Notes: a model not told the origin generated them from the sequence alone. A stretch of DNA of 64,000 bases from Stictocephala bisonia (GCA_035578905.1 JAQJVL010000147.1:1282906-1346905); one strand, 5' to 3'; positions 1-11,426 are shown, counted from the stretch's first letter. Made by a program: numbers and translations.

Positions 1-124
1 CTCATTCACCCCTCACATCTGTATGATATGAGGAATAATATTGATGCTAACACTTCTTCATACCTGATACCTTTCCGTTTTCATTCTTACTAAGATATTA
101 AGAAAGATCGATTCATGTTGAACG

Positions 125-310
125 ATGAGCCGTCTGTCCCTCCCTGTGTCGTCTACGCTTGTAATCGTGTGTTGCGTGTTTGCCAAGGAGGCTTTCAGAG
201 TCCACAGTCGATTGTCGACAAGCGTTCATTACCCAGTCAGGTACGGCAGGATTAATAAGCATCTTCAGGGCCTCAGCCATAATTCAAGTTTTGTTTGTAG
301 TAGTGAGTGA
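125..310 (+). CDS. Candidate small secreted-peptide frame in an exon-like block
   Basis: A 61-codon frame opens at an ATG with A at -3. Residues 1-20 look like a signal peptide: a short polar start, a hydrophobic core (LVIVCCVFA) and a small residue at the likely cleavage point. The rest is basic and ends at a TGA at 308-310. It includes an RYGR stretch that could be read as a glycine-arginine amidation site, but there are no paired dibasic sites and no known neuropeptide is recognised. The surrounding block (about 100-432) has higher GC than its flanks and ends in a good splice-donor match, AAG|GTAACG, at 430/433. The frame stops 120 bp before that donor, so the block could instead be a 5' untranslated exon. 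Function unknown; coding status is a guess. Confidence 0.17.
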   Translation: MSRLSLPVSSTLVIVCCVFAKEAFRVHSRLSTSVHYPVRYGRINKHLQGLSHNSSFVCSSE

Positions 311-765
311 GGCACCCCCTCCATCTGTCTCACTCACTCACACGCACACAATCCGGGAGACTGGCTGACCGCAGCCCCAAGCTACTCCGTCCAGCACCTC
401 ATCCCAGCTACTCAAGTGGACCAACATACAAGGTAACGTTCAACAACGAACAAACCTATAGGTTTTACTAAATGGAATGCTAGCATAAAAATCTATCCAT
501 TGAGACTCACTTTCATTTTTGGCCGAATCTCAGTTTTAAAAAAATGTATGCAATAAAGTTTCCACAATACAGTAACGATAAAATCGTAACACCCACAGTA
601 CAGTGTACAGGTACACTGGTGTACACAGTGGTGTTCACCCACCCACCCAACCATTCACATTCTGTGGTAATATTTTAATGAATTTATTCGTTATGGACTT
701 TATTCAATAACTTAAGTCTGTTCACCGAACTTTAGCTCAGATGAAGATTCGAACCCTAAACACCT
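311..765. other. Spacer with nested short palindromes
   Basis: Pyrimidine-rich to about 430, then AT-rich. At 601-618 two 8-bp arms, CAGTGTAC and GTACACTG, are separated by 2 bp. A second inverted pair, GTACAC-TG-GTGTAC, overlaps it at 611-624. A few CCCACCCA words at 638-652 foreshadow the minisatellite that follows. No coding signal. Confidence 0.5.
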
Positions 766-1345
766 TCATTGGCAATTATGACCCAGCCACCCATCCATTA
801 ACAAATAGTGGTAATGGTGTTCCGCCCACCCATCTATACACAAACTGTGGCAATGGTGTCCCGCCCACCCATCTATACACAGACAGTGGTAATGGTGTCC
901 CACCCAACCATCCAAACACAAAAAATAATGGTGGTGGTGTCCCACTCACCCGTAAATAAACAAAAAGTGGCAGTGGAGTTCCATCCACTCTTACATACAC
1001 AAAAGGTGGCAGTTAAGTTCCACCCACTCTTACATACACAAAAAGTGGCAGTTAAGTTCCACCCACTCTTACATACATAAAAAGTGGCAGTGGAGTTCCA
1101 CCCACTCTTACATACACAAAAGGTGGCAGTTAAGTTCCACCCACTCTTACATACACAAAAAGTGGCAGTTAAGTTCCACCCACTCGTACATACACAAAGA
1201 GTGGCAGTTAAGTTCCACCCACTCTTACATACATAAAAAGTGGCAGTGAAGTTCCACCCACTCTTACATACATAAAAAGTGGCAGTGGAGTTCCACCCAC
1301 TCTTACATACACAAAAAGTGGTAGTGGTGTCCGACCAATTCACCC
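766..1345. repeat. 39-bp minisatellite A
   Basis: About 15 tandem units of 39 bp. The first four (about 770-955) are a diverged subtype with GGTAATGGTGTTCC and CACCCATC. The later ones are a homogeneous subtype containing GTGGCAG, TTCCACCCACTC and TTACATACACAAAA. Because 39 is 13 codons, frames stay open across the array: the minus strand encodes a 13-residue repeat (CKSGWNLTATFCV-like) over 156 codons at 873-1343. I treat this as a by-product of the period, since substitutions do not favour synonymous sites and there is no gene context. The final unit, at about 1335-1355, ends in CCCATACACGTTCAGTG, matching minisatellite C at 56.8 kb. Confidence 0.93.
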
Positions 1346-2093
1346 ATACACGTTCAGTGATATTGTTCCTCAGCTTATGGATAATAGGTTAACTAGTATA
1401 TTTTGGCAACTATTAATAATATAGCCAATCTACACCCGAATGAACGAAATTTCTAAAGAATACTGAAAAGGCCTATAGTTATTTATTTATTTTTTTTCAT
1501 TTCCCCTTTATGTTACCACACTTGTGTTAAATATCCGTCTTCTTGAGTAGAAATTTTCATAATATTTCAAGAGGTAAATTCACAAATTGTGTAATAAATA
1601 TTACAAAGAAAATCGATTCAAAAACTAAAATCATAAGAGAATTAAAAGAACAAATAATGAATCCAAAGGGGCTCGTCGCTAAACAAACAATAAAATGTTT
1701 AGAGATTTGTGCCAAATGCAGAGAAGTCGTTTTCTTGGCAGATCTTCGTGCTATTATAATGTCTCTTAATTAAATGAGAGGCACTCTGAATGATGAATTA
1801 ATAAACCAACTTTCCGTCTGGCGCTTCTCGTCTCACAGAGAATCCGTTATTGCTTCTGCGAGCTAGGTAAACAGCTGATTGTTCGTTACGACATTTACAA
1901 ATACCACATTGTTGTGTTAAGGTAACAACACGAGGGATGATTTTTTTTTGCCCAAGTAATAATATCATTTGATCTGAACGAATGATATTATTCGGATACC
2001 GAGAAAGAGTGCTTTTATTTGTGGTTTCCGAACTAGTATCCAAACGTATGTATTAAAGTAAGTACCACATAACGGATTATTATTTTTTAATAT
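1346..2093. other. AT-rich spacer with two weak open frames
   Basis: Contains a lysine-rich 76-codon plus-strand frame (1543-1773) with a CLEICAKC-type cysteine pair, and an 81-codon minus-strand frame (1798-2043). Neither resembles a known family, and flanking splice sites or a promoter are not evident. I regard both as probable chance frames or worn repeat fragments. Confidence 0.4.
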
Positions 2094-2095
2094 TA

Positions 2096-2526
2096 CAATA
2101 AACTCTCGATTTAATGGACTAAATGGGGTAGGATCTAGTCCGTTAAAGCCGATTGTCCGTTAAATGAGGGTGAATTCACCCCAAGCTGTTATAAGATTGC
2201 CACACTTTAATAAAAACTTACTATGATGCTGCAAGCTCATTGTTAACTCAACAATCAATAAAATACACAAATATATATTGTATAAAAATTATTAACCCAT
2301 AACAATAACAGGTTTTAGGATATACTGAATAATAATAATAATAACTATGTATGGAATATTTGAAGTTGCCTTTGAAAATTACACGTTTTATAAACTCAAT
2401 TTTGTATAAAACTTCCTTCAGTGTGGGGTACAGCATACAGCAATTTAGTTAATCTAATACACCTGCGAGCTGTCCGTTACATCCGAAGTCCGTTCAATCG
2501 GGGTCCGTTAAATCAAGGGTTTACTG
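2096..2526. mobile_element. TA-flanked TIR element (pogo/Tc1-mariner-like MITE)
   Basis: About 431 bp with imperfect terminal inverted repeats. The left end reads CAATAAACTCTCGATTTAA and the right end, reverse-complemented, CAGTAAACCCTTGATTTAAC. Both are followed by repeated GTCCGTTA / TAACGGAC words facing inward. A TA dinucleotide at 2094-2095 and 2527-2528 fits the target duplication of the Tc1/mariner superfamily. The interior is AT-rich with no transposase, so it is non-autonomous and, from the TIR divergence, old. Confidence 0.75.
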
Positions 2527-2799
2527 TATTTATAAATTTGAAGCTATTTCTAATTGTGTACAGTTCGGCAAATAAGTATAGTTTTCTTCGAAACTAATCT
2601 GGTAAAGTAATTAAAGACTTAAGATTTTTAAAGTTTGTGTGAGTTTTTATAACAAGTCTAAAGCGATGGTAAAAACAACGAATATATTCCAGAAAAAATG
2701 ACTTAATAATGAGCTATGATAAGGATGAGTGAAAATAAATCAGAATTTAGGGAAGCCCAAATGAAAACTGGGAATCACAGTCGTAATGTGTTTACACTA

Positions 2800-3290
2800 G
2801 GGTGGCGAGGTAATCCAATTTAATGCGAGGCTAATTCACCGACAAGATGAGAAGGCGACCTTTAATTAACATTAATGACTGAGAAATAAAGAAGAGGTAC
2901 CTCGGAGTGAGTGAGTACGTCTCCAAACCCGTGACAAATGGAAGCAACCCTTGCTTCGGCTCAGAGGGGAGGGCAATCGGGGCAAAAAATTACCGCAATA
3001 ATCACGCCTGAGGAGGGTGAAAAATGGGCTCATCGGCCGGAAAGGGGAAGCAAATTCCAAAAGTGTTTACTTAAGAGGGCTTTTTCCAGTGGGATTTAAG
3101 AGACAACGGGTTGTCTGGGCATGCTTGGAGAGCCACAAAAACAAACTTGTCCCCACGATGTCCTTGTAAAGAGATTGTGAACACGTGGAATGATCATCAG
3201 TCTGAGGAAAGCGTCGTAGATGTGCGGATTGAGTACAATTCCGACCGACTGCAATAAAACACTGGTTTGCACATTTACACGGCAAACTAA
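2800..3290. promoter_or_regulatory. GC-enriched, motif-dense island (candidate conserved non-coding element)
   Basis: Stands out from AT-rich flanks. Homeodomain-like words cluster at 2813-2880 (TAATCC, GGCTAATTC, TTTAATTAACATTAATGA). A small inverted repeat, GAAGCAACC...GCTTC, lies at about 2941-2960. Short minus-strand frames (2872-3060, 3067-3285) lack family resemblance. A regulatory role is inferred from composition and motif density only. Confidence 0.3.
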
Positions 3291-3870
3291 TACATATTAT
3301 ACGGTATTTAAGAAAACAACAACAACAGGATAACTTATAAATGTTATTCCAAACTTAAAAGTGTAATTAATTGAATCAAAATAAATAAATATCTTCTGGT
3401 GAACATAAAAGTGTTGTTACGATATCTATCATTTTGTTTTTTTTCACTAAACAATTTGTATTTCAGAAACAGTTTAACCGATTTAGTAGACAATTTTCAA
3501 GAATGTTCTCCATGTAAATGAAATGATACACAACAATAATCAAATAAGTATCTCCATATGTTTAAAAATTACGAAAATTTCAGTTTTCAGTTTTAAACCC
3601 AACTGCATGCCAACAGATTTGTATTTTTGCATTAAAGAATTGCATTTTTTTTAAATTAGGCCTATATGATAATCTGTCCTATTTATTTAACTAACAAAAT
3701 GTACCTGCAAATATTCAACAGTCTGGGTTAAATGTTTCTGAGGCATGCAAAATAAAAAATGTTAAATATAAGAGTAAGGTCCAATAACCTATATCTTGAC
3801 TAAAAGGTTTTGAGTAAAAAAGAAATGATACTATAACAAAGGAAAGTATGTATTAACAATGAATGTCAAT
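3291..3870. other. AT-rich spacer
   Basis: Low-complexity A/T tracts, one TAGGCCTA palindrome at 3657-3664, and no coding or RNA signal that I can support. Confidence 0.5.
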
Positions 3871-3877
3871 AGTTACA

Positions 3878-4864
3878 ATGTACATGTAGTACAATGTAAG
3901 CTTCTGTGGTTATGTTATAGGAGACAGAAGACACTGTGTTGGTCGCTGGGTCAAGCGCATTCATTATTCAATGACGGTTGACAACGTGTTTGCATGGTGA
4001 ATAATAATGCAAATTTAGTTCCACTGACGTTCTAAAATTGAATCTATAGAGTTCCTTTGATAGGTTATGTAACAATACACATGTAGTACAATGACAATGT
4101 AAGCTTCTGTGGTTATGTTATGGGAGACAGAAGACACTGTGTTGGTCACTGGGTCAAGCGCATTTATTATTCAATGACGCTTGACAACGTGTTTGCATGG
4201 TGAATAATAATGCAAATTTAGTTCCACTGACGTTCTAAAACTGAATCTATAGAGTTCCTTTGGTAGGTTATGTAACAATACACATGTAGTACAATGTAAG
4301 CTTCTGTGGTTATGTTATGACAGAAGACACTGTGTTGGTCGCTGTGTCAAGCGCATTCATTATTCAATGACGGGTGATAACGTGTTTGCATGGTGAATAA
4401 TAATGCAAATGTAGTTCCACTGACGTTCTAAAACTGAATCTATAGAGTTCCTTTGGTAGGTTATGTAACAATACACATGTAGTACAATGTAAGCTTCTGT
4501 GGTTATGTTATGACAGAAGACACTGTGTTGGTCGCTGTGTCAAGCGCATTCATTATTCAATGACGGGTGATAACGTGTTTGCATGGTGAATAATAATGCA
4601 AATGTAGTTCCACTGACGTTCTAAAACTGAATCTATAGAGTTCCTTTGGTAGGTTATGTAACAATACACATGTAGTACAATGACAATGTAAGCTTCTGTG
4701 GTTATGTTATGGGAGACAGAAGACACTGTGTTGGTCGCTGGGTCAAGCGCATTCATTATTCAATGACGGGTGACAACGTGTTTGCATGGTGAATAATAAT
4801 GCAAATGTAGTTCCACTGACGTTCTAAAACTGAATCTATAGAATTCCTTTGGTAGGTTATGTAC
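3878..4864. repeat. ~195-bp satellite, five tandem units
   Basis: The word ACATGTAGTACAATG recurs at 3882, 4079, 4282, 4475 and 4668, giving spacings of 197, 203, 193 and 193 bp. Length changes come mainly from small indels (CAATGA duplication, GGGA present or absent). Units 3 and 4 are nearly identical, as are the flanking ones in pairs, so the array grew by local duplication. Each unit carries CATGGTGAATAATAATGCAA. The last unit stops at about 4862 (GGTAGGTTATGTAC). Confidence 0.93.
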
Positions 4865-5640
4865 AATTTGCAAAGGTGCTAAACTTTAATAATAGTACGA
4901 TGTGTAATTGACAATATTTTCAATAATTTAGGAAATTAATTAATTATACCAACTAGCGGTTTGTCTTTTAACCATTAAGACGAGGATGAGCGTATACTTT
5001 CTGGTAATACATCTGACGTAATTTTTTAACAAATATAAAACATCATATGGTGCAGTTCATATGGTGCAATTTTATTATGTTCCTTGATATTTAATTTAAA
5101 AGCCTACTATTAACATTAATTTAAGTTTTCGTTCAATATCTCCAATTTTAAGACATTGTTTCCATTGAGTTTTAGTGAATAATTTGAAAACAGCTGAGTT
5201 TTATGATAACGTAACTTGATTTTATAGGTATTTTAGAAACCAGTAAATACATACATTGCAGTATGCCATATTGCAATTGTTATTCACTGCAGTTAATTTT
5301 ACGATAGTAATCACTGAGAAGGTAGCCTGTCGCTCCCGATCTGGAAATGTGTCTTTCAACAGAAATACTAAATCTGATAATAAATACTTTTATAGGTTAC
5401 AAACAAAAACAATGGACTTTTTATTAGACCTTGAAACGTGTTGATCAGTGGCTTGTTTTCTAGAAGAGTCTATATGATCCTAACATCAAAGGTAAGTTTC
5501 TTCTAGCACACGGCAATGTGGTGACGGTGTTGTTAGTATTCCCGAGACAGGTTAGTAAAGAGCGACCACAATACAGGCTAGAATCCGATCTTAGTTTTAT
5601 AATGTTTAGAAAAGTTTAAGAGTGAGTACTACCAGGGCAC
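4865..5640. other. AT-rich spacer
   Basis: A short tandem word, CATATGGTGCA, occurs at about 5044 and 5058. No convincing exon. The region 5460-5640 is slightly less AT-rich but motif-poor. Confidence 0.45.
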
Positions 5641-5642
5641 AG

Positions 5643-6068
5643 CACTTAAATTAGTCGGTAGTGTAGTTGGTTTAATCCACGGAGAAAAAAATGTTCATGT
5701 TGGTTTTAATACCATAATAACAATGTTATTTGCAAATCCATATCTTTTGTTACTTATTGACCAAAAGTTATGTATGAGGTTTTCTTTAGATATGTTTAAT
5801 GTAAACGCCTAGTTTTGAAAAATATGCGAAAATAAACACTTCAAACTAAATAATTTGTATATTTGTTTATATAAAACTAATTAGGAATTCGCAAAGCAAT
5901 TCCAGCGTGCAATTTCATTCTTGATAAAATGCAATCTATTTGGAAAAAATCAGTTTATAAATAACCGTTAAATTTGGATACGCGTGATCGTATGGTCAGT
6001 TGGAAAATATCATTGTTCTTATGGGATTAAAACTAATATGACCGACAGTCCCTGCAGATTCTTAAGTG
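5643..6068. mobile_element. TIR element family M2, copy 1
   Basis: About 426 bp bounded by CACTTAA / TTAAGTG. Long imperfect inverted repeats include GTTTTAATNCCATAANAACAAT near each end (about 5700-5727 and 6011-6042). The interior shares CAAAACTAATTAGGAATTCGC-type and TTGACCAAAAGTT-type sequence, in opposite order, with the copy at 33.1 kb. There is no transposase frame, so it is a MITE-like non-autonomous element. The superfamily is not determined because no clean target duplication can be read. Confidence 0.7.
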
Positions 6069-6239
6069 TTACGATACGATTGTTATTACGATCCGAATCG
6101 TTTATATAGAAACCCGTGATTTATGCGTTTTTCACGGAGGGAACACGTCCAAAGATTTTGGCCGCATATTATAAAAACAGTGCAATAAAAAAGTTTGGTT
6201 TTAGATTAGAAAAAGTTTCTATTAAACATTTTTTATTTC

Positions 6240-6605
6240 GTTGTTTTTCTACAAGATACAACATGGCGCTTGTAACAAAGAGGATGTCCCGAACTTGCGG
6301 AGGAAGTAATGCTATTCCATCGTATACGAGGGCGAGGACGCGGGCGGGCGAATATGCGCCCAATTAAATCGTAGAATTTCACGGCAAGCTCTCTCCGTCC
6401 GTTGTCTTTTTGGTGCACAATGGCTAGCCGCTATCCACAATGGGCACAAGCACAATGGATCGCTCGCTGCGTCACGAGCGCTCATAGTACCTGCCGCCGT
6501 CGTCAGAGTGCTCTCACAATACATTGTCTCCGCCGGCCCATGAATGGATCCGCAAACAAATAGACGGACAGATGTGACAAAAACTGACGGATTGGTTACC
6601 ACTGT
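6240..6605. promoter_or_regulatory. GC-rich island with a SOX-type motif cluster
   Basis: CACAATGG occurs three times within 44 bp (6416-6423, 6436-6443, 6451-6458). An opposed pair ACAAT-AC-ATTGT lies at 6516-6527, the arrangement bound by some SOX dimers. CATGGCGC and GC-rich words surround them. Overlapping 60-96-codon frames on both strands have no recognisable homology and I read them as composition effects. Candidate enhancer. Confidence 0.38.
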
Positions 6606-7375
6606 GTGGATAAAACGACGTTGTCCTCCCTCTGGAGCCCTGAAATGGAAATAATCTCACTGGTTGTTAATCCCTGGCCTATTTTCCTATTGTTCAAGAG
6701 TGTATACCTACCTACCTTATTGTGTACGTGCATCATCGGGTGTTTTTCAGTACGTCTCCGTATACCATAATGATTTACCCAGTCTAGAACTAAACTTACA
6801 AACTTAAACGTTGATTTTGACCTACAAGAAAATAATAAGCGACATCGCTTTAATTATCAATCGGCGCCTTCTGGTATTTAGGTTAGGATTAAAGAAATAT
6901 AAGATGACGTGTTACTTGCTAAAATATATGCTTTATTACTATTTCGTTTGTCGATTGATCATTGCTAAATATATGCTGAAATATTCCGAAATAAAAATGT
7001 CCAACCTCTGTCCAAAGTGAGAGAGGTTGGACAATGAAACTGTGACACAGTCATTTTGTCAACAATTCACAGAACACCCAATTAGGTCAGTAGTGTCATT
7101 GTGACACCCCAGAATATCGGATGTCAATCAAACAGGAAACATACAGCATGTAGTATGCATTATTAGTGAACTAAACCGCTGACCTTAAAAAATTAGCGTA
7201 AGGATAATAAAAAAAAGAACAATACTTTCTTTAGACTACTTTAGTCTACTTTTCTTTAGACTACTTTCTTTAGTAGGCCTATAGACAAAACCATCGCTAA
7301 ATATAACAAAAAAGTTACTTTAAAAACTTAGCTAAATCTTTGATCAATTACATGAAATAGTTCACTATCTTATCA
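6606..7375. other. AT-rich spacer with a perfect hairpin
   Basis: Arms TGTCCAACCTCT (6998-7009) and AGAGGTTGGACA (7022-7033) form a 12-bp perfect stem with a 12-nt loop. Short repeats of CTTTAGACTAC-type sequence lie at 7226-7276. Otherwise featureless. Confidence 0.5.
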
Positions 7376-7377
7376 AA

Positions 7378-7512
7378 TAGTACCCGACAGCCCTTGCTTT
7401 GCAACAGGGTGGTTCTCTACGCATGCTTATCCTTCCCTCCCGTGATTCTCTGTAACCATCACAACAATATAAGAGCTCAGCCTGCTGCCATTCTCCTAGA
7501 TAACAAAGTTTT
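7378..7512 (-). repeat. Dispersed repeat R2, copy 1
   Basis: Read on the minus strand, this segment (TATCTAGGAGAATGGCAGCA, then GGCTGAGCTCTTATAT and GCGTAGAG.ACCACC) matches 52564-52700 on the plus strand over about 130 bp with substitutions and small indels. It is one of at least two copies of an unidentified interspersed element. The 82-codon minus-strand frame here is a translation of the repeat. Confidence 0.72.
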
Positions 7513-8542
7513 ATAAATTGGGAAACCTTATAAGTCAACATTAAGAGGATGAAAAGTAGTACAATCATGTCAGTTAGTAGAAATGACCTTAAACCTTTCA
7601 CAATGAAAACCAATTACCCAAGCTTTTGTGTCGTGTTTATGCTTTTTGTATCAGCTTTTGAAGTAAATTATTCAATTAAATTAATTAATGCCAATGTTTC
7701 CCTTATTGAAAGAAGGAAACGTAGACGGGATATTTCTACCCTTTAGGAATGGAATTTATAGAAATATTTTCTTAGTGGATCTCTTTGATACAAAATCTAA
7801 CTTCCCATCAAATGTCATCAAAATCTGTTACAGTATGTGGTTCCGAAGATTTCGTGCTTAGAGAGTACATCTTTTTTTTATATATATTCAGTATTAGGAT
7901 TGTACATAGCACAAAACCAAAACTACCTGTTAACTAATTAAAATAAGAAGCATAAAGTTGAAATATATTTAGGAAACAAACAATTGTTCGTAATGCTATA
8001 CATATCCAGTCCTTTTTTTCTGAAGACTTAAAACGTTTTTATTCCATTACACGGATTGTTAAATAGCAAAGGAAGTAATGCAATTACATTAGGAAATAGC
8101 TGAAGGAAGCCCGGCCAGGCTGGCTTATTGAGTTAAACTTTCATTTTAGCAAAACTAACAGGGATTTAATGAGTTAATGGCGTTCCTCTCTTTTATCACG
8201 ATAGTCAGTAAAGACTAGCTGTGTAAAATGTTTTTAATTATTTGAAATATGATTTTAATTCGTGGCTTTGGATCACGAATCTTTTGTTGAAGTTAGGACT
8301 CTAGATAAAATGATAATTTATTTATTTTATATCTATATTAAGTAAAGTTTGGATCATTTTTTAGACTCAGTTGATGATATATTTTAACATGGATCCATCC
8401 TAAAAAATTATCATTTCATTCAAAATGCGTATTTAATCTTATGTGTTACTATTAAGTTTGGTTATATAATAAATAAACCTCATAAAAAACATGTTTTATT
8501 TACATAAATTCTGTTTTCTGTAAGGCCTTTACGAAAATCCTT
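7513..8542. other. AT-rich spacer
   Basis: No supported gene. A less AT-rich stretch at 8100-8210 (GAAGCCCGGCCAGGCTGGCT, then GAGTTAAACTTTCATTTTAG) might be a small regulatory block, but I see no motif that settles it. Confidence 0.4.
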
Positions 8543-9110
8543 AATTTTGATCCAACCATAACAAAATTATAAAGAAAGTATGACGACAAATAATCATCCA
8601 GTACAAGTGAACGTCACACAACACAAATATATTACAATGTAAGTAAAAAAATGCTCAAAAATATATTTGTATTGTAATATATTCGTGCATTTTGTGCTCA
8701 TATTGTAATATATTTGTGTTGTATGACGTTCACTTGTACTGTTTTTGTACCAACACGTATTACACTAATTACAATACTAAATTATCATCCGATGGACACT
8801 CGTCCAAATATGAAAAACAAAAACATTTAGTTTATAACGTCCCTCTTTAAGGAATGCCATCATCGTCTTTAACTCAAAAGACTACAGTAATTTTAAATTG
8901 AAAAATTTCAATATTGAATATATAAGTAAATTTTAATATTGAAATATATAAATATAAAATTACTGACTGAGTTAAAGACGATGATGGCATTCATTGAAGA
9001 GGGAGAATAGAAACTAAATGTTTTTGTATTTCCTTTTTGTACGAGTATCCATCAGATGATTACTTGTCATCATACGTTTTTTTAATTTTTGTTATCGTTG
9101 CATCAAAATT
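8543..9110. mobile_element. Compound foldback element
   Basis: Three nested inverted-repeat layers. Outer arms 8543-8599 and about 9048-9110 pair (AATTTTGATCCAACCATAAC against GTTATCGTTGCATCAAAATT). A first inner hairpin, 8599-8741, has ~43-bp arms starting CAGTACAAGTGAACGTCA. A second, about 8781-9062, has ~110-bp arms including GCCATCATCGTCTTTAACTC / GAGTTAAAGACGATGATGGC. There is no coding capacity. It fits a foldback/MITE in which one palindromic element has inserted into, or been captured by, another. Confidence 0.8.
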
Positions 9111-9479
9111 GTAATGTAACTTACATACATAGGATTCTTTTCATATAGTAATGATTGCTATGTAACTGCATCAAGATAGAGTATACAAAAATACTAATTT
9201 GTTTTTACTTAACAATTTAATAAATTCTAGTTATTCATGTAGCTTACTTCATAAAATTATCTAATTAATCAATACGATTATAAACATAGACGTGTTAGCT
9301 TTTTACGATATTGTAGTTTTATTTATAATTATTGTAAACGTTGGGCAAACACACAAGCTCCTTTTTATAAAAATGCATCTTTCACATTCCCAGTCCAACG
9401 ACAATGGTCATTTTACCTCCGTGTAAGTTCTACCCTTGACAATAGAGTAGAGAGGACAGGTAGTACATGTATAAATCAC

Positions 9480-9640
9480 CGCCACTCCACCCACTGCTGG
9501 TTCCGTGTTTTGCCGTTTGGCAGCGCCACTACTGCCATGAATAACTGCAGTTAGATTTTCGTTTCATTGGGCCCACCTAAAAAGCCACCGATTGGTTGAT
9601 AATTCCCAATTGTAGATGTACTTAGAATTTAAAGCCCAAT
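9480..9640. promoter_or_regulatory. Small GC-enriched island
   Basis: About 160 bp with TTGCCGTTTGGCAGCGCCAC, then a block around CTGCAGTTAGATTTTCG and TTTCATTGG, then GCCACCGATTGGTTGATAA with a CCAAT-box-like reverse word. Composition differs from its flanks. Candidate conserved non-coding element only. Confidence 0.25.
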
Positions 9641-9765
9641 CGGGCAACTATATTTTTTGAAATTTTTATAGACGTAACATAGCCTCAAAAAAATGCTTTT
9701 AATTATTATTTATAGACCAAGAGTTACTAGGTGTTAGGTTAGGGAATAGTTAAGATTTCGGAAAA

Positions 9766-9826
9766 CCTGTGTTCGTAACCCCGCCAGAGCTTAATACCGT
9801 AATTCACTCGTTGAAAGTAAAGGGTT
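9766..9826 (+). repeat. tRNA-SINE fragment (same family as 38.8 kb)
   Basis: GTGTTCGTAACCCCGCCAGAG followed by ACCGTAATTCACTCGTTGAA corresponds to the box B through CACTCGTTGAATAAAG part of the SINE at 38831-38998. Box A and the 3' end are missing or unrecognisable. A worn, truncated copy. Confidence 0.55.
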
Positions 9827-11413
9827 TAATATTTTCTGATTAGACATTAGTCAGAAGGACGCTTAGGTTACGAAAAAGTGCCCAAAATAAGAACTGGTCG
9901 ACTTTTCTTAGGTACAGATAGTTGTGGTATGAGTTTGACCTTTCGTGTAACGTCAAATTTCGTGTAAATATAGGTCGTACCGAAGCATGCGAAAATCAGA
10001 TGTTGTTGACTCTTCGCGAGAAGACAAACTGGGCTCATAACAGAAGTGATCCAGTTTGTCTTTAGGCCGTTTCAGAGGAAATTTTGCTGACTTTCCGATG
10101 TATGAATCCATCAAAATATTCGAGTCAGTTAGTGAGCCCTCAAGAATCAAATGAATTATCCAGTCAAAATTATTTGTGAATAATTGTGAACTCGCCCTAT
10201 GCGCGAGGCATGGATGCCATTGTCAGCCGCTTCTTCACATATAAATTCTACTGAACATGGCAATTTAACAACCATTTGAAGAACAATATATAGTTGTAAA
10301 TGGATTATTATATACATACGTAGAATCATGTCACGCCCAGAATATTATACTCCCGTACAAAGGTAAAATCATGTCACACCCACGCTATGTATGCATATGC
10401 CACATAAGTCGGAGAGTGCTTCCTTTACATTGCATAGATAGACGAAGTATCTCAAAATGTGGGAGGCTTATAGCAACAATAAATTGACTAAACTTGTGCC
10501 ATGTCGGAAAGTACTTTCATCGTCTCATAGTTCATTGTCATCGAAATTCAATTTATTTTTTTAAATCAATTTTAACCCTTAAATTGTCATGCACTTCGTT
10601 ACCTAATGGTATTACATATTCCATTTTCATCATGGACAAAATAAGTGAGATTGAAAAGAATTTAACTGCGTTAATATCAAAACCGCTATCGGTTCGAGAG
10701 CGAGATGAAACGGCGTGAATTTATATCACCGCAGGGATACCGGTTGAAAAACGAAAACCAACTAACTCACTTGGCTATGAAACAAGTGATTTGCTGACAA
10801 ACAAAAATAACGTTGCAGATTTATGGTGAAGGGAAGGGGGTGTTTGCCAAATAGCGCGACAAACTGCGTCCATAACTGCTTCAGATAAAACCGAACTCCG
10901 CTCGCAAGTGATATCGGCTAGGTAGCTGCAACCAATGCCGTGTATTTTCACGGGAATTAAATCCTTCATTCAGTGACAAAACTGTTTTCCCTGGTTTTGT
11001 TGAACGTACCTCATGTAGGAAACAACTAAAACACATCACCCGTTTTTTATACATGTAGTAACTACTTTAAATTTTAAAAGTTGAGTAGAATTTCAAACAT
11101 TATTCCAAAAAGAAAAAAATTAAACTTTACAAATCCAAAATTAAGATATTTTAATTTACATATTTATAAAGTTTTTTTTTTTAATTACAAAGTAATCATT
11201 AATAGTATGATTATCTTGTCATTCGTTGACGATTTTTGTTCTTAGGTTGAGTACCTATTTACGAAAATAGTGAAATGTTAATTTATTTAGCTATATAAGA
11301 GATAATAACCATATGGCTTCAAAAGTGCACTATGACATCCTTGTAAGGACCATGGAAGGACATTTGAGAGCTCTAGGGTTAGTGGTACCAAAAATTAGTG
11401 AGCATCCAAAGGC
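9827..11413. other. AT-rich spacer
   Basis: Two direct copies of AATCATGTCAC.CCCA lie at 10325 and 10367. A moderately GC-enriched stretch at 10680-10980 contains short frames on both strands without family resemblance. No gene is supported. Confidence 0.4.
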
Positions 11414-11426
11414 GGGGGGGGGGGGG
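11414..11426 (+). repeat. Poly-G run of 13
   Basis: An uninterrupted G run, rare in this AT-rich context and likely length-polymorphic or prone to sequencing error. Confidence 0.9.

Noticed and set aside
873..1343. 156-codon minus-strand frame with 13-residue repeats
   Set aside because: It is the translation of a 39-bp minisatellite; the period is a multiple of three, so frames stay open without selection.
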